Shown here: positions 9,506 through 21,269 of the stretch, in pieces | How positions within the stretch are numbered: position 1 is the stretch's first letter | How the letters are laid out: each line of letters opens with the position of its first letter | Source: Undaria pinnatifida | Taxonomy: Eukaryota; Sar; Phaeophyceae; Laminariales; Alariaceae | DNA: 64,000 nt | Direction: 5' to 3' | NCBI GenBank assembly: GCA_012845835.1 | Contig: JABAKD010000007.1 | Span: 6,984,222 to 7,048,221, forward strand | Program-made: the position numbers and the translations under genes | The notes under the pieces: generated by a model | Seen by the model: only the letters and a program-made list of their open reading frames with translations | Database searches by the model: none | What the model was told of the DNA's origin: nothing

Positions 9506-11764
9506 AAAAAAAAAGTGTACCCCAGGTTTGTGTATAGTACATGGTTGAATCACAAACAATCACTTCCAGCTCAGCTCACCCTAGCTAGAGCTTAGCAGCG
9601 AAGCGCAGCGCCGTGCGGTGCCTTGGTGCCGTGCCTTGCGGGTGCGGCACTGTGCCGCGCTGCACAGCTTCTTCTTTTGAACACACAGTAGTACCACGTA
9701 TCATGCGAAGTACCAGGTACCACGTACCGGTATGTACGTGTCCACTCGTCCATTTGGTTTCGTCATGTAATTGTCCTCTCTCGGTCCTCTTGTTTTTTCC
9801 CGCAATTTACATCCGTCCTGCCGATCACAACGTGAAAAGGCCGACAAGCACACAGCACGCCACAAGGCAATCAGTTCTGCACAGGTAGCTGTTGGCATTT
9901 TCAAATCGCTGTCGCACCATATTTTGGACGTCTTCTTCCTGCCCCCTTCTTTTGGTGGCATGCTTTCTTGCTCAAGCGTAGCGCGCGGCGTTCGCCGCCC
10001 GCGGAGGGAAACCCTTGTTGATGCTATGTACGACTACTACTGCAGTGGTTTGACGGCCGCAACGCCAGAGGGCCCAGTCAAGATACGACCAGCAAGCGGC
10101 AACACCGGGGAAACGACAAAGCAGCGGAGACTCCAGGGACGCAGAAACAAACGTACGTTGCCTCCCTCTCGCAGGAACCGTCTCGCGAAATCTTCCTGGC
10201 GAAGAAAGGGTGCTGCCCGCGTTTACGCACAACATATTGATTATTTCTGATGCGTAAGTACGTACAACTACGTCCTCACAATACGTTTCTGGGACAGAAT
10301 GAACCCAAGGTACGCGGGGTAAGGTCGGGTCGGGAAAATGTGGTAGGAACGGGAACGGGACGGGACGGAAACGACCGCGTGTATTTACGTTCTTGACCGC
10401 AATTTGCTGGCCCCTTCCCGGGTGTGATCTCTGCTCCAACCGTCTAACGTCATGACGTAAGGCATCTCGTTCCCGTCCCAACTGTTTCGCGTCTCACTTT
10501 AAGGTGTATTCCCGACCTTTTCCGTCCCACTTTCTGCCCAGTCGTTCCCATCCCATCCCGACGTTCGCACACAGTCTCTCACATCCCGCAACTCACTATA
10601 CGGGTAGATATTCCCGTCCCATAATCCACCGGTTGGATCCTCTGGTTGTATCATTTTACCATCCTGTGACCATGGGTACCACTGGCTTGTGCAACTCTGG
10701 ATGGACAGCTGCAGCAGTAGTCTGTGATACATACGTATGTAGAGGAGGTTGTTCGCCAGTTTAATCCCCCCCTCCCTCCCCCTTCCCGCCTTTTTGTGTT
10801 TTTGTTTATACACTTCGCCTATGAATCGACGTCAACACGTGCTTGAAACCCTATTTTTTATTTTATGTAGACTATATAAAACAGACTATAGTTTTTTTTT
10901 CAAGTAGGGGTGGGGTGGAGGGGGGACTTGAGCATACGTCAGCTGCTGCGAGTTGTTTGTTATTGACACATCCTGTGCCCAACTCTCAACCATCGACGTT
11001 GCCGAGGTGGATGGTGCCTGTGGGTCTGCTTCGTCGGCTCAAGCAGAACATACGTAGACTACACAAGAGGTAGCTAATAGCAAATAGCGGTCGCCATCAT
11101 TTTCGTCTCTTCAACCGTTGTCTCCGGCCCGCATTCCAGATGGTATTCGCAACCATTCAGGACTGTGTGTTCCGGCCATATCCCGACTGCGTTCCCGGTC
11201 GATTATCCGACCTCTCCCCGACCCGCTCCCCGATCCCGTCCCGTCCCCCCGTCCGCCCATCCCGTTTCGTCACCCCAATGGTTTCCCATGTTCCCGTCCC
11301 AATCCCGTCGAGTGGGAAGAAAATGGGAATCTTTTTCGATACCGTCCCTCAGGAAGACCCCCCCCCCAAAATACACCTGCGGCGGCCAAACCCGATACCG
11401 TCCGGTGACGCGCGGTGCCTTGGTTACCGTGCGTATTCTTGGAATGAACGCATCTCAGTGTTTCAAGGGACCCAGTACGTTCATGCCAGGGGGTGGTGGG
11501 GTATCATGTCTTCCCCATAGATATACGTATTACAGCTGCATCTGAACGTATGAACAGGATGCACACACGTACAATTTACCTTCTGTACGGCGTACAAGTA
11601 ATTTGTCGAACTCGTACGACGTGTGACGTACATATATTTTTTTTAGAGAATACACGCACATGCTACCGGAGCAATAAAGCTCTTATCGATTACGTTGACA
11701 GTGTAACGCGTTCATTGCCGTATCGCCCCCTGATTCACCCGCCCTGCGTGCCTGCTGTGCTGGA
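9506..11764. other. No gene recognised; contains CCCGTCC-rich tracts
   Basis: Open frames of 169 codons (9972-10481, minus) and 159 codons (9771-10250, plus) overlap each other. Neither has a recognisable domain, so I do not call either one. GGGAACGGGACGGGAC-type words cluster at 10320-10380. Their complement (TTCCCGTCCC, TCCCGTCC, CCGATCCCG) clusters at 10465-10635 and again at 11120-11410, forming degenerate short-motif tracts. A poly-T run lies near 10890. Confidence 0.45.
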
Positions 11765-11769
11765 TATTT

Positions 11770-12625
11770 AATCGAAATTCGCCCCGCTTCGCCCCTCTTT
11801 AGACTTTTCGTTGCCGTAGATATTCACGTTTTTGGAATATCGCCTTTTTGGCGCCATTTTACCATTTATTTGTTGCGCACCGTCGGTTGTTGAAATGTAA
11901 GCTGTATCATGCCGTGTATAGTGTTGGGCACCGGCGTGATTCCTGTTTTTTCCTTTGTTACATACCCACGTCTGGAGTTGCCGTCTTGCGGTCTAGTTCC
12001 TAATATGGAATGGTGTGTAATTTGTATAATCCATCTTCTCGATTAGGTTAACTCTGAGAAAAATTTAGTTGTGGTGAACGTAGGATAATGGTGCAATATA
12101 TTATATGCCTTCCCCTCAACTGGTTGTGGTGTGTTGTAGTTGTTTGGTATATGGGATGGATCTTGCGCCTGATGACAATGACTTTATGTCGTTAGATCTA
12201 ACCGAAAGTCAGCCCCGTTTCGCGCCCCTTTGGACTTTTCGTTGCGGCCGTAGATATTTACCTTTTTCCAATATCGTCGTTTTGGCGCCATTTTGTCATT
12301 TCTTTCACACCGTTGGTTGTTGAAATGTGAGTTGTATCATGCCGTGTAGTGTTGGGCTGAGGCATGATTCCTGTCTTTTCCTTTATTGCATGCACAAGTC
12401 TTGGGTTGCCGTCTTGTGGTCTACAGACGTAGTTTATACTGAAATGCTGTGTAATTCGTATCATCCCTCTTATCCATTAGGTTAACACTGAAAACCATTT
12501 AGTGGTGGTGTACGTGGGGTAATGGTGCGGTATACTATATGCCTTCCGCCCAACTTATTGTTTGTGTGTTGTAATTGTTTAAACTTATTGTACCCAATGA
12601 CAATGGCTTTGTGGTGTTGCCTTTT
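11770..12625 (+). repeat. Two-unit tandem duplication of about 430 bp
   Basis: Unit 1 starts near 11770 and unit 2 near 12200. Shared landmarks keep the same spacing: GACTTTTCGTTGC (about 11803 and 12233), TTTTGGCGCCATTTT (11847 and 12283), TGCCGTCTTGYGGTCTA (11980 and 12408), and ATGCCTTCC (12103 and 12538). The copies are diverged by substitutions and small indels, so the duplication is old. No reading frame is conserved between them. Confidence 0.75.
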
Positions 12626-15492
12626 CCACATGGACAAGGTGTGTGCTTTCGCTTTACCGAGCGAGATATTTCAATAGTGCTACACAACGTCGCGTTGTTT
12701 TTGAATGATGGAATCGATTCCTACTCAAAAACCTCTGGATAGGGCTGGGCCCTGGCTCAGTGTGTATTTGCAGTTGGAATCTAGTGATTGACCCGGCCAG
12801 TATATTCGCCAGTAGCTTCATCTGACGTATGCTCAATAAACGCGCCATGTTATAGTACGGAAAGTTGTATTATTTCCCCGACCATCCCCCCCGTCCCTCT
12901 CGTCCTCTCTCTCTGGGTGCTGTTCTCCTCTTCTTTTATAAACGTACGTGTATTTTGTTGTTGCAGTTATCTGGTATATGATACGGAATTGCGGTGTATC
13001 CTCTAGATGTTCGTGTACATTGCTATGTTGTCGTTGCGTCAACTCTTTTTTTTTCTTCCTTCTTGGGTGTCCACTTGTAACTTTTTGGCGGTATGATTAT
13101 TATTTTTTGTTCGTTGAATGACCTCCGCCACCCCTCCTCCAGCTGTTGCTTCTATTTACGCGTCCCTTCCTTTGGCTCGTTTCTTATTTGTGCGCTAACA
13201 TGTCTTCGCCACTCCTTGGCTGTAGAGTTTTTCGCGCCTTTCTTTTTTCCGCTTTTTAGGATGTTGGTCTATTTCTCTGCGTTGAAAAGTACCTGCCACC
13301 TGATACCGGTCACGTATAGCGTTAATTGGTTGTTTCGTCTTGTTTTTCGTTTGTTTTTTGCGTTTTCGTTTGTGCTTTCCTGTTTTTATTTGCTTGTGAG
13401 AGTCTAGTACCCTGTGCCCAAAGGGTAGAAGCGAAGGAGTACCAGGATATGTACAATATTGGACATAGGATACACGTCAAAACGATTTATATTGCACATG
13501 CGCAAACACCACAACATGAGGAACGTAAAATCATTGCCACCCGTACATAGGATATATTGCGTCAGGACGATTTATAATGCACCTGCACGAACACCAACAA
13601 CATGAAGACCGTCACATCATCGCCACAAGTTGCACGTATTCTTGACTTTTTCTTGATTGATTGGTTGAAGATGACCGCAACCACCCGCGGCCAATACAGT
13701 TTTGAGCCCCGATTGTGATGGGAAATGAAGCGAAAATACGTATTTTTGGGCACGGCAATGCCTCCAGCGGGCCGCCCTCACAAGTAGGGGCGCCCTGTTG
13801 GCCGAGCTACGCTCGGCCGCCTCGATCCGCTCGGCGTTACTCGCTTCGCTAGTCCAGTATGCTGATGAATTTAACACAATGTATTCGATACTGACTGAGT
13901 CAGCCAGTGCCCAGCCCTAGTTATGGAACAAAGACAATTCACGTTTATTTCCGCTGGCGGCCAATCAATGTCAAGACCGTGGGTTCGCTTTATTGAGCGG
14001 GCGGCGTCAGCCACAAAAAAACTTACACATTTCTATGTTTTTTTGTCGCCCTTTAAGTATTCCTGGTAGTTGTTACTCATCCTATAGAATCATCGGACAA
14101 TAAACGCTTCCCTGAACACAGAACAATTAAAACAAGAAGAAAACCGAAGAATACCTTGCATGTTTCCAACTTACTTTTTAGGACGGTGAATCCAAGTCCC
14201 TGCCCGAACATCGATCTGTCGACGCCCCTTACCGGCCGAGTACGGGGGTAGCGCCTCTTTTCTTGCCTTGGATTGCACCGACTGCTGTGGCAGTGGGGCG
14301 TGGCACGGCCGTCAAAATGTACTCCTGGCCGATGGGGTGATGCCTGTTTGCAAATAGTGGTTGAATTGGTATGTTTTAATGCGTTCGAAACGAGACAAAA
14401 CGGACGTGACTGGTGCACACGCGTATTGAGATTAAACTTAGTAACGTCAGCCGTGGATGCCAAGTCTACTCCAGGTTTTTTGCGTACCAACCGCAATATT
14501 TACGCAATTAAAATATTTGTAGTAGGTAAGGGGTACATCCATGTCGTTGTGAAGATATATACACTAAACTGCTAATTTATACGGTTACCTTGCCCAACGA
14601 TTAGCATACAAAGCAGATGAGAGCCTTCCGCTGCCTCGCTGCGGTTCCTTTGAGTATCAAGTTTACGCACGTAGTTTTGTTGTAAAGTAGTAGTATAAGG
14701 AATTGGACCAGTAGAAGTGGCTGTAGCACTCCTTATTTTATACTACGTTAGCCGTGCGGAGGTGATGAATTTTAGTGTAGCTGTGTTGAAGTATATCATC
14801 CGGCCATCACCTCCATCCAGGTGCCACGCGACACTCCTGGAACGCGGGGAAGTGCCACGCCGCCGCTTCCCAGCCACAGCAGTCCTCTCCATCTCCGACG
14901 CAAGAAGACGCGCTCATGGCAGGTTGTGCGGTTGTGCGTCCCGCCGGTATCGCAAGTAGTCTCCGTGAACTCATGCTGTAAGCTTTGCTCGTGCCCTGGT
15001 GTTTATCTCCCACGTAATCCAGTGCCGACAAGAACCATGGCAGACTTTGCGGCTTCGCTGCCTCCATAGTCCTCCACCAAGGAACAAGGGGTCATGCGCC
15101 CCTATCTACCACGCTTGGCTGTCTCGCAATAACCAGCGTAGAAAGAACTTCGCTGTGGCAGCGAAGACGTGCTGTCTTGCTCGCTGGGCCAGTGCTATTG
15201 CGCTGTGGGGTCCGAAAGCAGCAGAAACGGGAAGAATTTCACTAGGTATACGGTAGACTTTGTTCCGATATTTGTATTCATTGTTCAGGCGCGCGTGGGT
15301 CTTTTCTCGCTCTTCTGGTGTTGCGCCGCGCAGAAGGCCCGTCGGTATTTTCGACGAATATTAAACCCCGTCCCCCGTCCTAGCTCCATGGCATGTACTG
15401 TAGGCGTTGAAAGTCTTAAGAGGTGGCTACGGTTTTATATGACTGACCTTCGTATCGCCAAACCTCGCAGGGTGTAAAACGCCCAACAATAA
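12626..15492. other. No gene recognised; one 80-bp tandem repeat and a hairpin
   Basis: A diverged tandem pair of about 80 bp lies at 13466-13625. Each unit runs from CATAGGATA through ACGATTTATA to ATCATYGCCAC. A hairpin GGCCGAGC-TAC-GCTCGGCC sits at 13800-13818. Open frames of up to 139 codons are unrecognised. Confidence 0.45.
13466..13625 (+). repeat. Diverged 80-bp tandem duplication
   Basis: Two adjacent units share CATAGGATA, ACGATTTATA, TTGCAC/ATGCACC, CAAACACCA/CGAACACCA, ACAACATGARGA and ATCATYGCCAC in order. Units start at 13466 and about 13546. Confidence 0.7.
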
Positions 15493-15870
15493 CCCTCCCT
15501 CCCTCCCTCCCTCCCTCCCTCCCTCCCTCCCTCCCTCCTCCCTCCCTCCCTCCCTCCCTCCCTCCCTCCCTCCTCCCTCCCTCCCTCCCTCCCTCCCTCC
15601 CTCCCTCCCTCCTCCTCCCTCCCTCCCTCCCTCCCTCTCCCCCCCCTCCCTCCCTCCCTCCCTCCTCCCTCCCTCCCTCCCTCCCTCCCTCCCTCCCTCC
15701 CTCCCTCTCCCTCCCTCCCTCCCTCCCTCCCTCCCTCCTCCCCCTCCCTCCCTCCCTCCCTCCCTCCCTCCCTCCCTCCCTCCCTCCCTCCCTCCCTCCC
15801 TCCCTCCCTCCCTCCCTCCTCCCCCCTCCCTCCTCCCTCCCTCCTCCCTCCCTCCCCCCTCCCTCCCTCC
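15493..15870 (+). repeat. Long (CCCT)n microsatellite abutting the gap
   Basis: About 378 bases of CCCT repeats, with occasional CCTCC slips and CCCCCC runs, reach the first N. The true length is unknown because assembly broke here. The 349- and 320-codon frames on the minus strand are translations of this repeat and of Ns. Confidence 0.95.
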
Positions 15871-16370
15871 NNNNNNNNNNNNNNNNNNNNNNNNNNNNNN
15901 NNNNNNNNNNNNNNNNNNNNNNNNNNNNNNNNNNNNNNNNNNNNNNNNNNNNNNNNNNNNNNNNNNNNNNNNNNNNNNNNNNNNNNNNNNNNNNNNNNNN
16001 NNNNNNNNNNNNNNNNNNNNNNNNNNNNNNNNNNNNNNNNNNNNNNNNNNNNNNNNNNNNNNNNNNNNNNNNNNNNNNNNNNNNNNNNNNNNNNNNNNNN
16101 NNNNNNNNNNNNNNNNNNNNNNNNNNNNNNNNNNNNNNNNNNNNNNNNNNNNNNNNNNNNNNNNNNNNNNNNNNNNNNNNNNNNNNNNNNNNNNNNNNNN
16201 NNNNNNNNNNNNNNNNNNNNNNNNNNNNNNNNNNNNNNNNNNNNNNNNNNNNNNNNNNNNNNNNNNNNNNNNNNNNNNNNNNNNNNNNNNNNNNNNNNNN
16301 NNNNNNNNNNNNNNNNNNNNNNNNNNNNNNNNNNNNNNNNNNNNNNNNNNNNNNNNNNNNNNNNNNNNNN
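15871..16370. other. Assembly gap of 500 N
   Basis: Exactly 500 Ns lie between the CCCT microsatellite and a near-identical second copy of the 5.2-5.87 kb repeat. The round number suggests an estimated or default gap size. Confidence 0.98.
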
Positions 16371-16850
16371 GCACCACACGTATAACAAACCCCTCACCTA
16401 AAGCCCTTCCCCCCCCCCCCCCCCGCCCCAACCCCCCCCCCCCCCCCCCCCGCCCCCAATAATATACTGGTGCCAAAACCGTCAGATTTATCCCCTCGAA
16501 AGGATTTATAGCTTACATGCACAAATTTCCCCTTCCCCCCCCCCCCCACCAAACCCGCTCGCTTTTGATCAAAACCAGGCCCCCTTTCCCTTCACAGCTG
16601 TCAGATTTTGTCCCCCTCAGAAACGGGTTTTATAGTTTCCGCGCACAGACTGACTAAAATTATCCTGTTGACCCCGATAGCTACACTGTAGTTGTAAGGG
16701 GAGTCGCCGACCTATATCCTTAATGAGGACACACAACTCGTAATGCGCGCGATCGGAGTATCACACACAGCTTGCAAAGATGAGTTTCGACGAAATCTTC
16801 GATCTCACAGCTGGAGTGTATTTTAATTTATAATATTTTTTTTTTCGTTT
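16371..16850 (+). repeat. Second, near-identical copy of the composite repeat
   Basis: From GCACCACACGTATAAC to the GAGTGTATTTTAAT end, this matches 5158-5865 with only a handful of substitutions outside the poly-C tracts. An internal stretch of about 200 bases, covering the first subunit near 5320, is missing. It starts exactly at the gap edge. It is either a recent duplication or an assembly duplicate. Confidence 0.85.
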
Positions 16851-18944
16851 TTTGGTTTTTGGCTGCAGGGTGTTTCTCTAGGTGTAAGGTGTGTCGGGTA
16901 ACTAACCAACGTTGGGCGTGAAACAGAGGTTGTTGTCAGTGACGGCGGTGGTGCTCCCTATTTTCATTTTCGTTATACGCTGTTTCTTGGCGGCGTCGCC
17001 TCTTGATAGTAGCAGTGGGAGTCGAGAGTTTACGATGGCATCAGCTGCGATTCACGCGTCGACCCTGTTTGATGGCTTTTTTGTTCGAGGGAGCGGAACA
17101 TGACGGGTTCATAGCTGGGCGCTCGTGGTGGAAGAGCACGAAATAGTAGATACTGTAGATGTTGCGGCATGTACTGCCTCATAACCGTAATCAAAGGGGA
17201 AAAAAGCACGAAGTCAACCTGAGGCACCTTGCCAGTGATGTTTGAGGTATCTAAGGGAAAACTCACGTGCTCACTCTGCCTCTTCCAACCCGTCACGAAA
17301 TACTTTCCTGCACCACGCACAATATCTAGACTTTTAATCCTTGCGATCCACACGCCTAAATTCGAACCCGGGGCCAAACCGGCCCAGGATTCGAGGGATA
17401 AGACCTTAAACACCAGGTAGCATCCCGGCCGACACATGTTCCTCCCTTCGCTGACAGCAGAAGTTGTCTTGCAGCGAAAGCGCCGACCTGTGCCACTTTT
17501 TGCCTAACTAATAACTAGCACAGTGGCACGGTATACATATGCGAGGCATGGTGTCTCCAATTATTTAGAATTCTGCTGTGATAAGGAGGTACTGTAGAAC
17601 AGATCAAACGGAACGAGCGATCTTTGCGCATAGGTAGGAAAACAATCTTGCCGGAGAAATGCCGGACAGTCTGGTGAAACGTCTGTACAGAGCCACGAGT
17701 ATCCACCAGTCTGGTTCATCGGCGTGTCCATGCTATATCTCTCATACAATTTTAACTACCAGTACTCATGGTCTCCGTTCAGAAGTTGTGATTTGTTTAC
17801 GTCATCTTGTGCTGGTATGAATGTGGCAGCCGTCATTTCCGGCAGTGGACTGCATGTCAAAACTATACATGTATTGAGTATGCTGCCCATACTTGATATT
17901 TCATATCACAGAGTATATCCGTTTTCTCGTCGTTCAGAGCCATTTTGCGGGCATCAAATTTGCAATTAGGACTGTTAAACAGGCATCGTACATGTGCGAA
18001 AACGACGTCTCCAAAAGGTCACCTACAGTATCGGTCTTCTAGTTGAGCACCAACCGTCTACGAGTTGAATTTGCACCAAAACATATTATATTCAGTATCA
18101 AGACGAGATGGTACGCATGGGTACGACTGACAATAGGCTTGGCAACACTTACGTTTGGAAAGTCGCTGCCACCAACTACTTTTTCGTTCGCTAGCAACAG
18201 TGACAGAGAGAAAAAGCTGCCGCCACTGTAATCGACCAAACCACCCCCAAAAAACATTTTGCGGAGTTCGACGGTAGTTCTCACGATAGGTTCGAACAGA
18301 GTATTTTGTCGTACCTAAGCGGTACGCCACAGTTCGTCATGCAGAGGTATCGCAACAGTGTTCACAGCCCTAATTTTTTTCTTCATGGCCCTGGGAGGAC
18401 CGCTCTCTTCAAACCCTGAAACCTAACCACTGCCCGCAACCAGCATATCTTCACGCCCAGCAAGGTAGTTGAAACTGGTGTCCGGGAAAACGGAAAACCA
18501 TTGACTTGTGGTGGTCCACACTGCCGGTGACATATCCAGGCCCGTCCGTCGGTCACATGTAGCAGTTTTAGTAACAGCATGTACATCATTCACGCACTAG
18601 CAAAAAGTCTCGCGGATATTCCAGGATGTCGGCAGACGCCACACCCCCCAACATCGACGAAGCACCTTCGCCTGCCATTCAAAATGTGTCGTCAGGTTTT
18701 TGCGCAGTACCTGTCGTGAAAGACGCGCGGTTGAGAGGGACACGGCAACCGTTAACCTTGGTTATGTTGCATGTCGCGTGAAATACATATTTACCAGCGA
18801 TTGAACCACAGTTGATTACAGCCGAAGTTACATCCAGTCTACACTCTAACGACGGTTTATTTTCATATCCAAGTCTTCACATTTGGAGGTCTGCTTCTGT
18901 GAGGGATGTACATTACTTGTCTCTATGGCGGAGCCCGCGGGAGT
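16851..18944. other. No gene recognised
   Basis: The longest open frame (17030-17437, minus, 135 codons) and others of 60-90 codons show no domain I know. I see no repeat shared with other parts of the window. Confidence 0.45.
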
Positions 18945-18959
18945 ATACACGGACCTGCA

Positions 18960-20070
18960 CGGTATCCCACGGTCATGTCCATGGTCACGGACGACCGATA
19001 ACACTCCACAGGCTATCGCGGGCCCTCGACGGGCTCCCACGGACATTACACCAGCTTCCATGGAATGCCACCGCAAGTAGCGGAACACCGAGGAGGCCCA
19101 TGGCACTAGCCATGGCAATTTCCACGGCAATTTCCACGTCAATATCCGCGACAGCACCCACGGCATACCACGGCAAGCCGCGGTGACCCGCGGGAACGTT
19201 CATGGATGTACCCAAGGCAACGCCCACGGACACACCCACGACATGCCCACGAAGACACCCATGTACTTGTCCATGGTAACGTCCGCGGACATCCACGGAT
19301 AGATCCACGGCCGTAGAATTTGCTGCGGTTGGATGTCCGTGGAAACGGCCGTGGCAATTGCCACAGAGTTCCGCGGACTTCGAATGTGTTACATATAAGT
19401 AGTGTAATTTTCAAAACTATGGAACTAGCTCTAACCCTGACCCTGACCCTAACCCATACCAACTATCGGTCGACGTTCCCCGTACTGACATCACCGACGT
19501 AAAATGGTTGGATATCAAATAACGAGTATCACTGGAGCGTTTAACCAGACTTCCGTACGCCGTTTCCGCGGAAACTACCGTGGAAACTGCGGCGGACGTC
19601 TGGGGGCATGGTTGTTATGACGGATTATGTCACAAGCAGAACCTCGGCACGTGCTGTGGCAATAGCCGCGGTCTTCCGTAGTGATAGCCGCGCATCGGAG
19701 GATTGCCTTGGCAACGGCGGCCGCCACGGATGGCCCCGGAAAATTATTTTGTTGGACGTCCGCGGAAACTGCCGTGGCAATTGCCGCGGACTTCCGCCGA
19801 CTTCCGTGATCTGGTTGCCGCGTAGCAGTCTCAATTTGGCGCAGACTTCAGTGGGTTATCATGGTTGGTACGACGGAGTTTGCCACGGACAGATCCACGG
19901 CACGTGCCGTGGCCACAACCGTGGCAGTTGGCGTGGAAACCCAAAACGTTCCACGGCAGCCCGTGGCGACACCCCCGGAAGTCTACGGAAGTTCCGCGGT
20001 CATTGCCGCGGACCTCCGATAAAAAGTCAAATTATGTGCATCCGTGGCTTCTGTGCACCTTTCACGGACG
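18960..20070. repeat. Lattice of palindromic CCRYGG-type hexamers at 10-12 bp spacing
   Basis: Hexamers CCATGG, CCACGG, CCGTGG, CCGCGG and one-base variants recur almost once per helical turn. Starts at 19098, 19110, 19122, 19134, 19146, 19158, 19168, 19178, 19188, 19200, 19212, 19224, 19236, 19247, 19259, 19271, 19283, 19293 and 19305 form an unbroken run. Further runs start at 19337/19349/19361, 19760/19772/19784 and 19883/19895/19907/19919/19931. The spacer is loosely AAAC, CAATT or ACTTC. Overlapping frames (up to 202 codons) give four-residue periodic peptides such as RGNCRGNCRG, as expected of a 12-bp repeat, and are not convincing genes. A short array of CCCTGA/CCCTAA lies inside at 19431-19455. 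Confidence 0.85.
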
Positions 20071-20079
20071 CCGTACGTG

Positions 20080-21260
20080 GGTACTATACACCCAACCACG
20101 TATCTGCTTCGCGGCGTTGTGAAACAAATGGTTATTCTCTTGTCCGCATTGAGCGTATATTTTCTACAGTACATATGCCTGCCTCCATGTCGTTGCTGCT
20201 GTTGCTAATGTTCTAAAAACCCAACATTCAGGGTCTCAGATCGTGAGTGTCTCCTCCGCCACATCCCCACCTAGAGGTTTATTCTATTAACTACTCGTAG
20301 TAACAGGTGAGGAAGCGCCCCAAAACGGCGGCTTCGTACGAATATATCGACTCAAAAATAAACTCGGACTTGTGCTTCGTACACAACCCGGTGCTCTGGA
20401 AAGCTGCACGTGATATGCAACAGTAGGTAGAGTGATGATGCAGTTTGTTGACACGCACATATCTAGTATCTGCTGGACAGTACTCGCTACGCGGAATTGT
20501 AGCCAACCTTCCTAACACCCACACTGACAAACAACAGAATGCCACAAGTCAGGAACACAATTCAATGGATTATTTCCCAATAACTCAAATAGCGGCTACC
20601 GCGGCCTCCTTGCAGGTCGGGGTTTGGAACGTTATGCGGCTTCGCCCGTCGTAATGCGCACGAGCTTCCTGCCTTCCGTTGTAAGGACGTGTTGGATGGG
20701 TCATATGAAGATACCCTGTGTACCTAACAAAGCATTACGAAGTACCGTGAACACAAAACACGGAAAAAATGTTGCAGACCACCCGTAGGAACCAAGAGCC
20801 TACACGTCAAGCTGGCCCCATCGAACGAACGCATGGTATGTATGCTATGCCTCACCCAGTGGAGCACAAATGCATCAATATGCCACAATAAGAAACAGAT
20901 CTTGTGATACCGTCGCGCGGAATCATCCTGACGATGGAGATATGATGGGATGTGTACTTCGGCACAACACGGGTCGATGTGCAGTTGGGGTCGGGACACT
21001 CAAGGTGGTTTGCACAAATGTACATGCAGGACATTTCCCAATCACATTCTGCGTCAAAATGCGAAACCAAACTCACCGCAAATACCTTTGTGGGAAATGG
21101 GTGATAATGGGAAAAAAAACATATTGCACAACACACTGGTAGATCTCGCACATCGTCAAGCGTTGCGGCACATATATTCAAAGTAGGATGCCCCCTAGCA
21201 AAACGTCTAATTTGCACAAAGAAATATAAAGGCGACGAAAAATGGAACGGTTACTCGGAG
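20080..21260. other. No gene recognised between the lattice and the ankyrin gene
   Basis: Open frames of up to 121 codons are unrecognised. If the minus-strand ankyrin gene has another 3' exon, it would lie here. No clear acceptor and coding exon pair could be picked by eye. Confidence 0.4.
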
Positions 21261-21269
21261 TAGCAGCGC

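Noticed and set aside
15427-16476. Two very long minus-strand frames (349 and 320 codons)
   Set aside because: They are translations of the CCCT microsatellite and of the run of N, with no coding content.
19431-19455. Telomere-like CTAACCCTGACCCTGACCC
   Set aside because: Only about four imperfect units with CCCTGA variants inside the lattice; too short to call an interstitial telomere.
19608-20216. 202-codon frame over the hexamer lattice
   Set aside because: It has four-residue periodicity from the 12-bp repeat. Comparable periodic frames exist on the other strand, and there is no domain or start context to support it.
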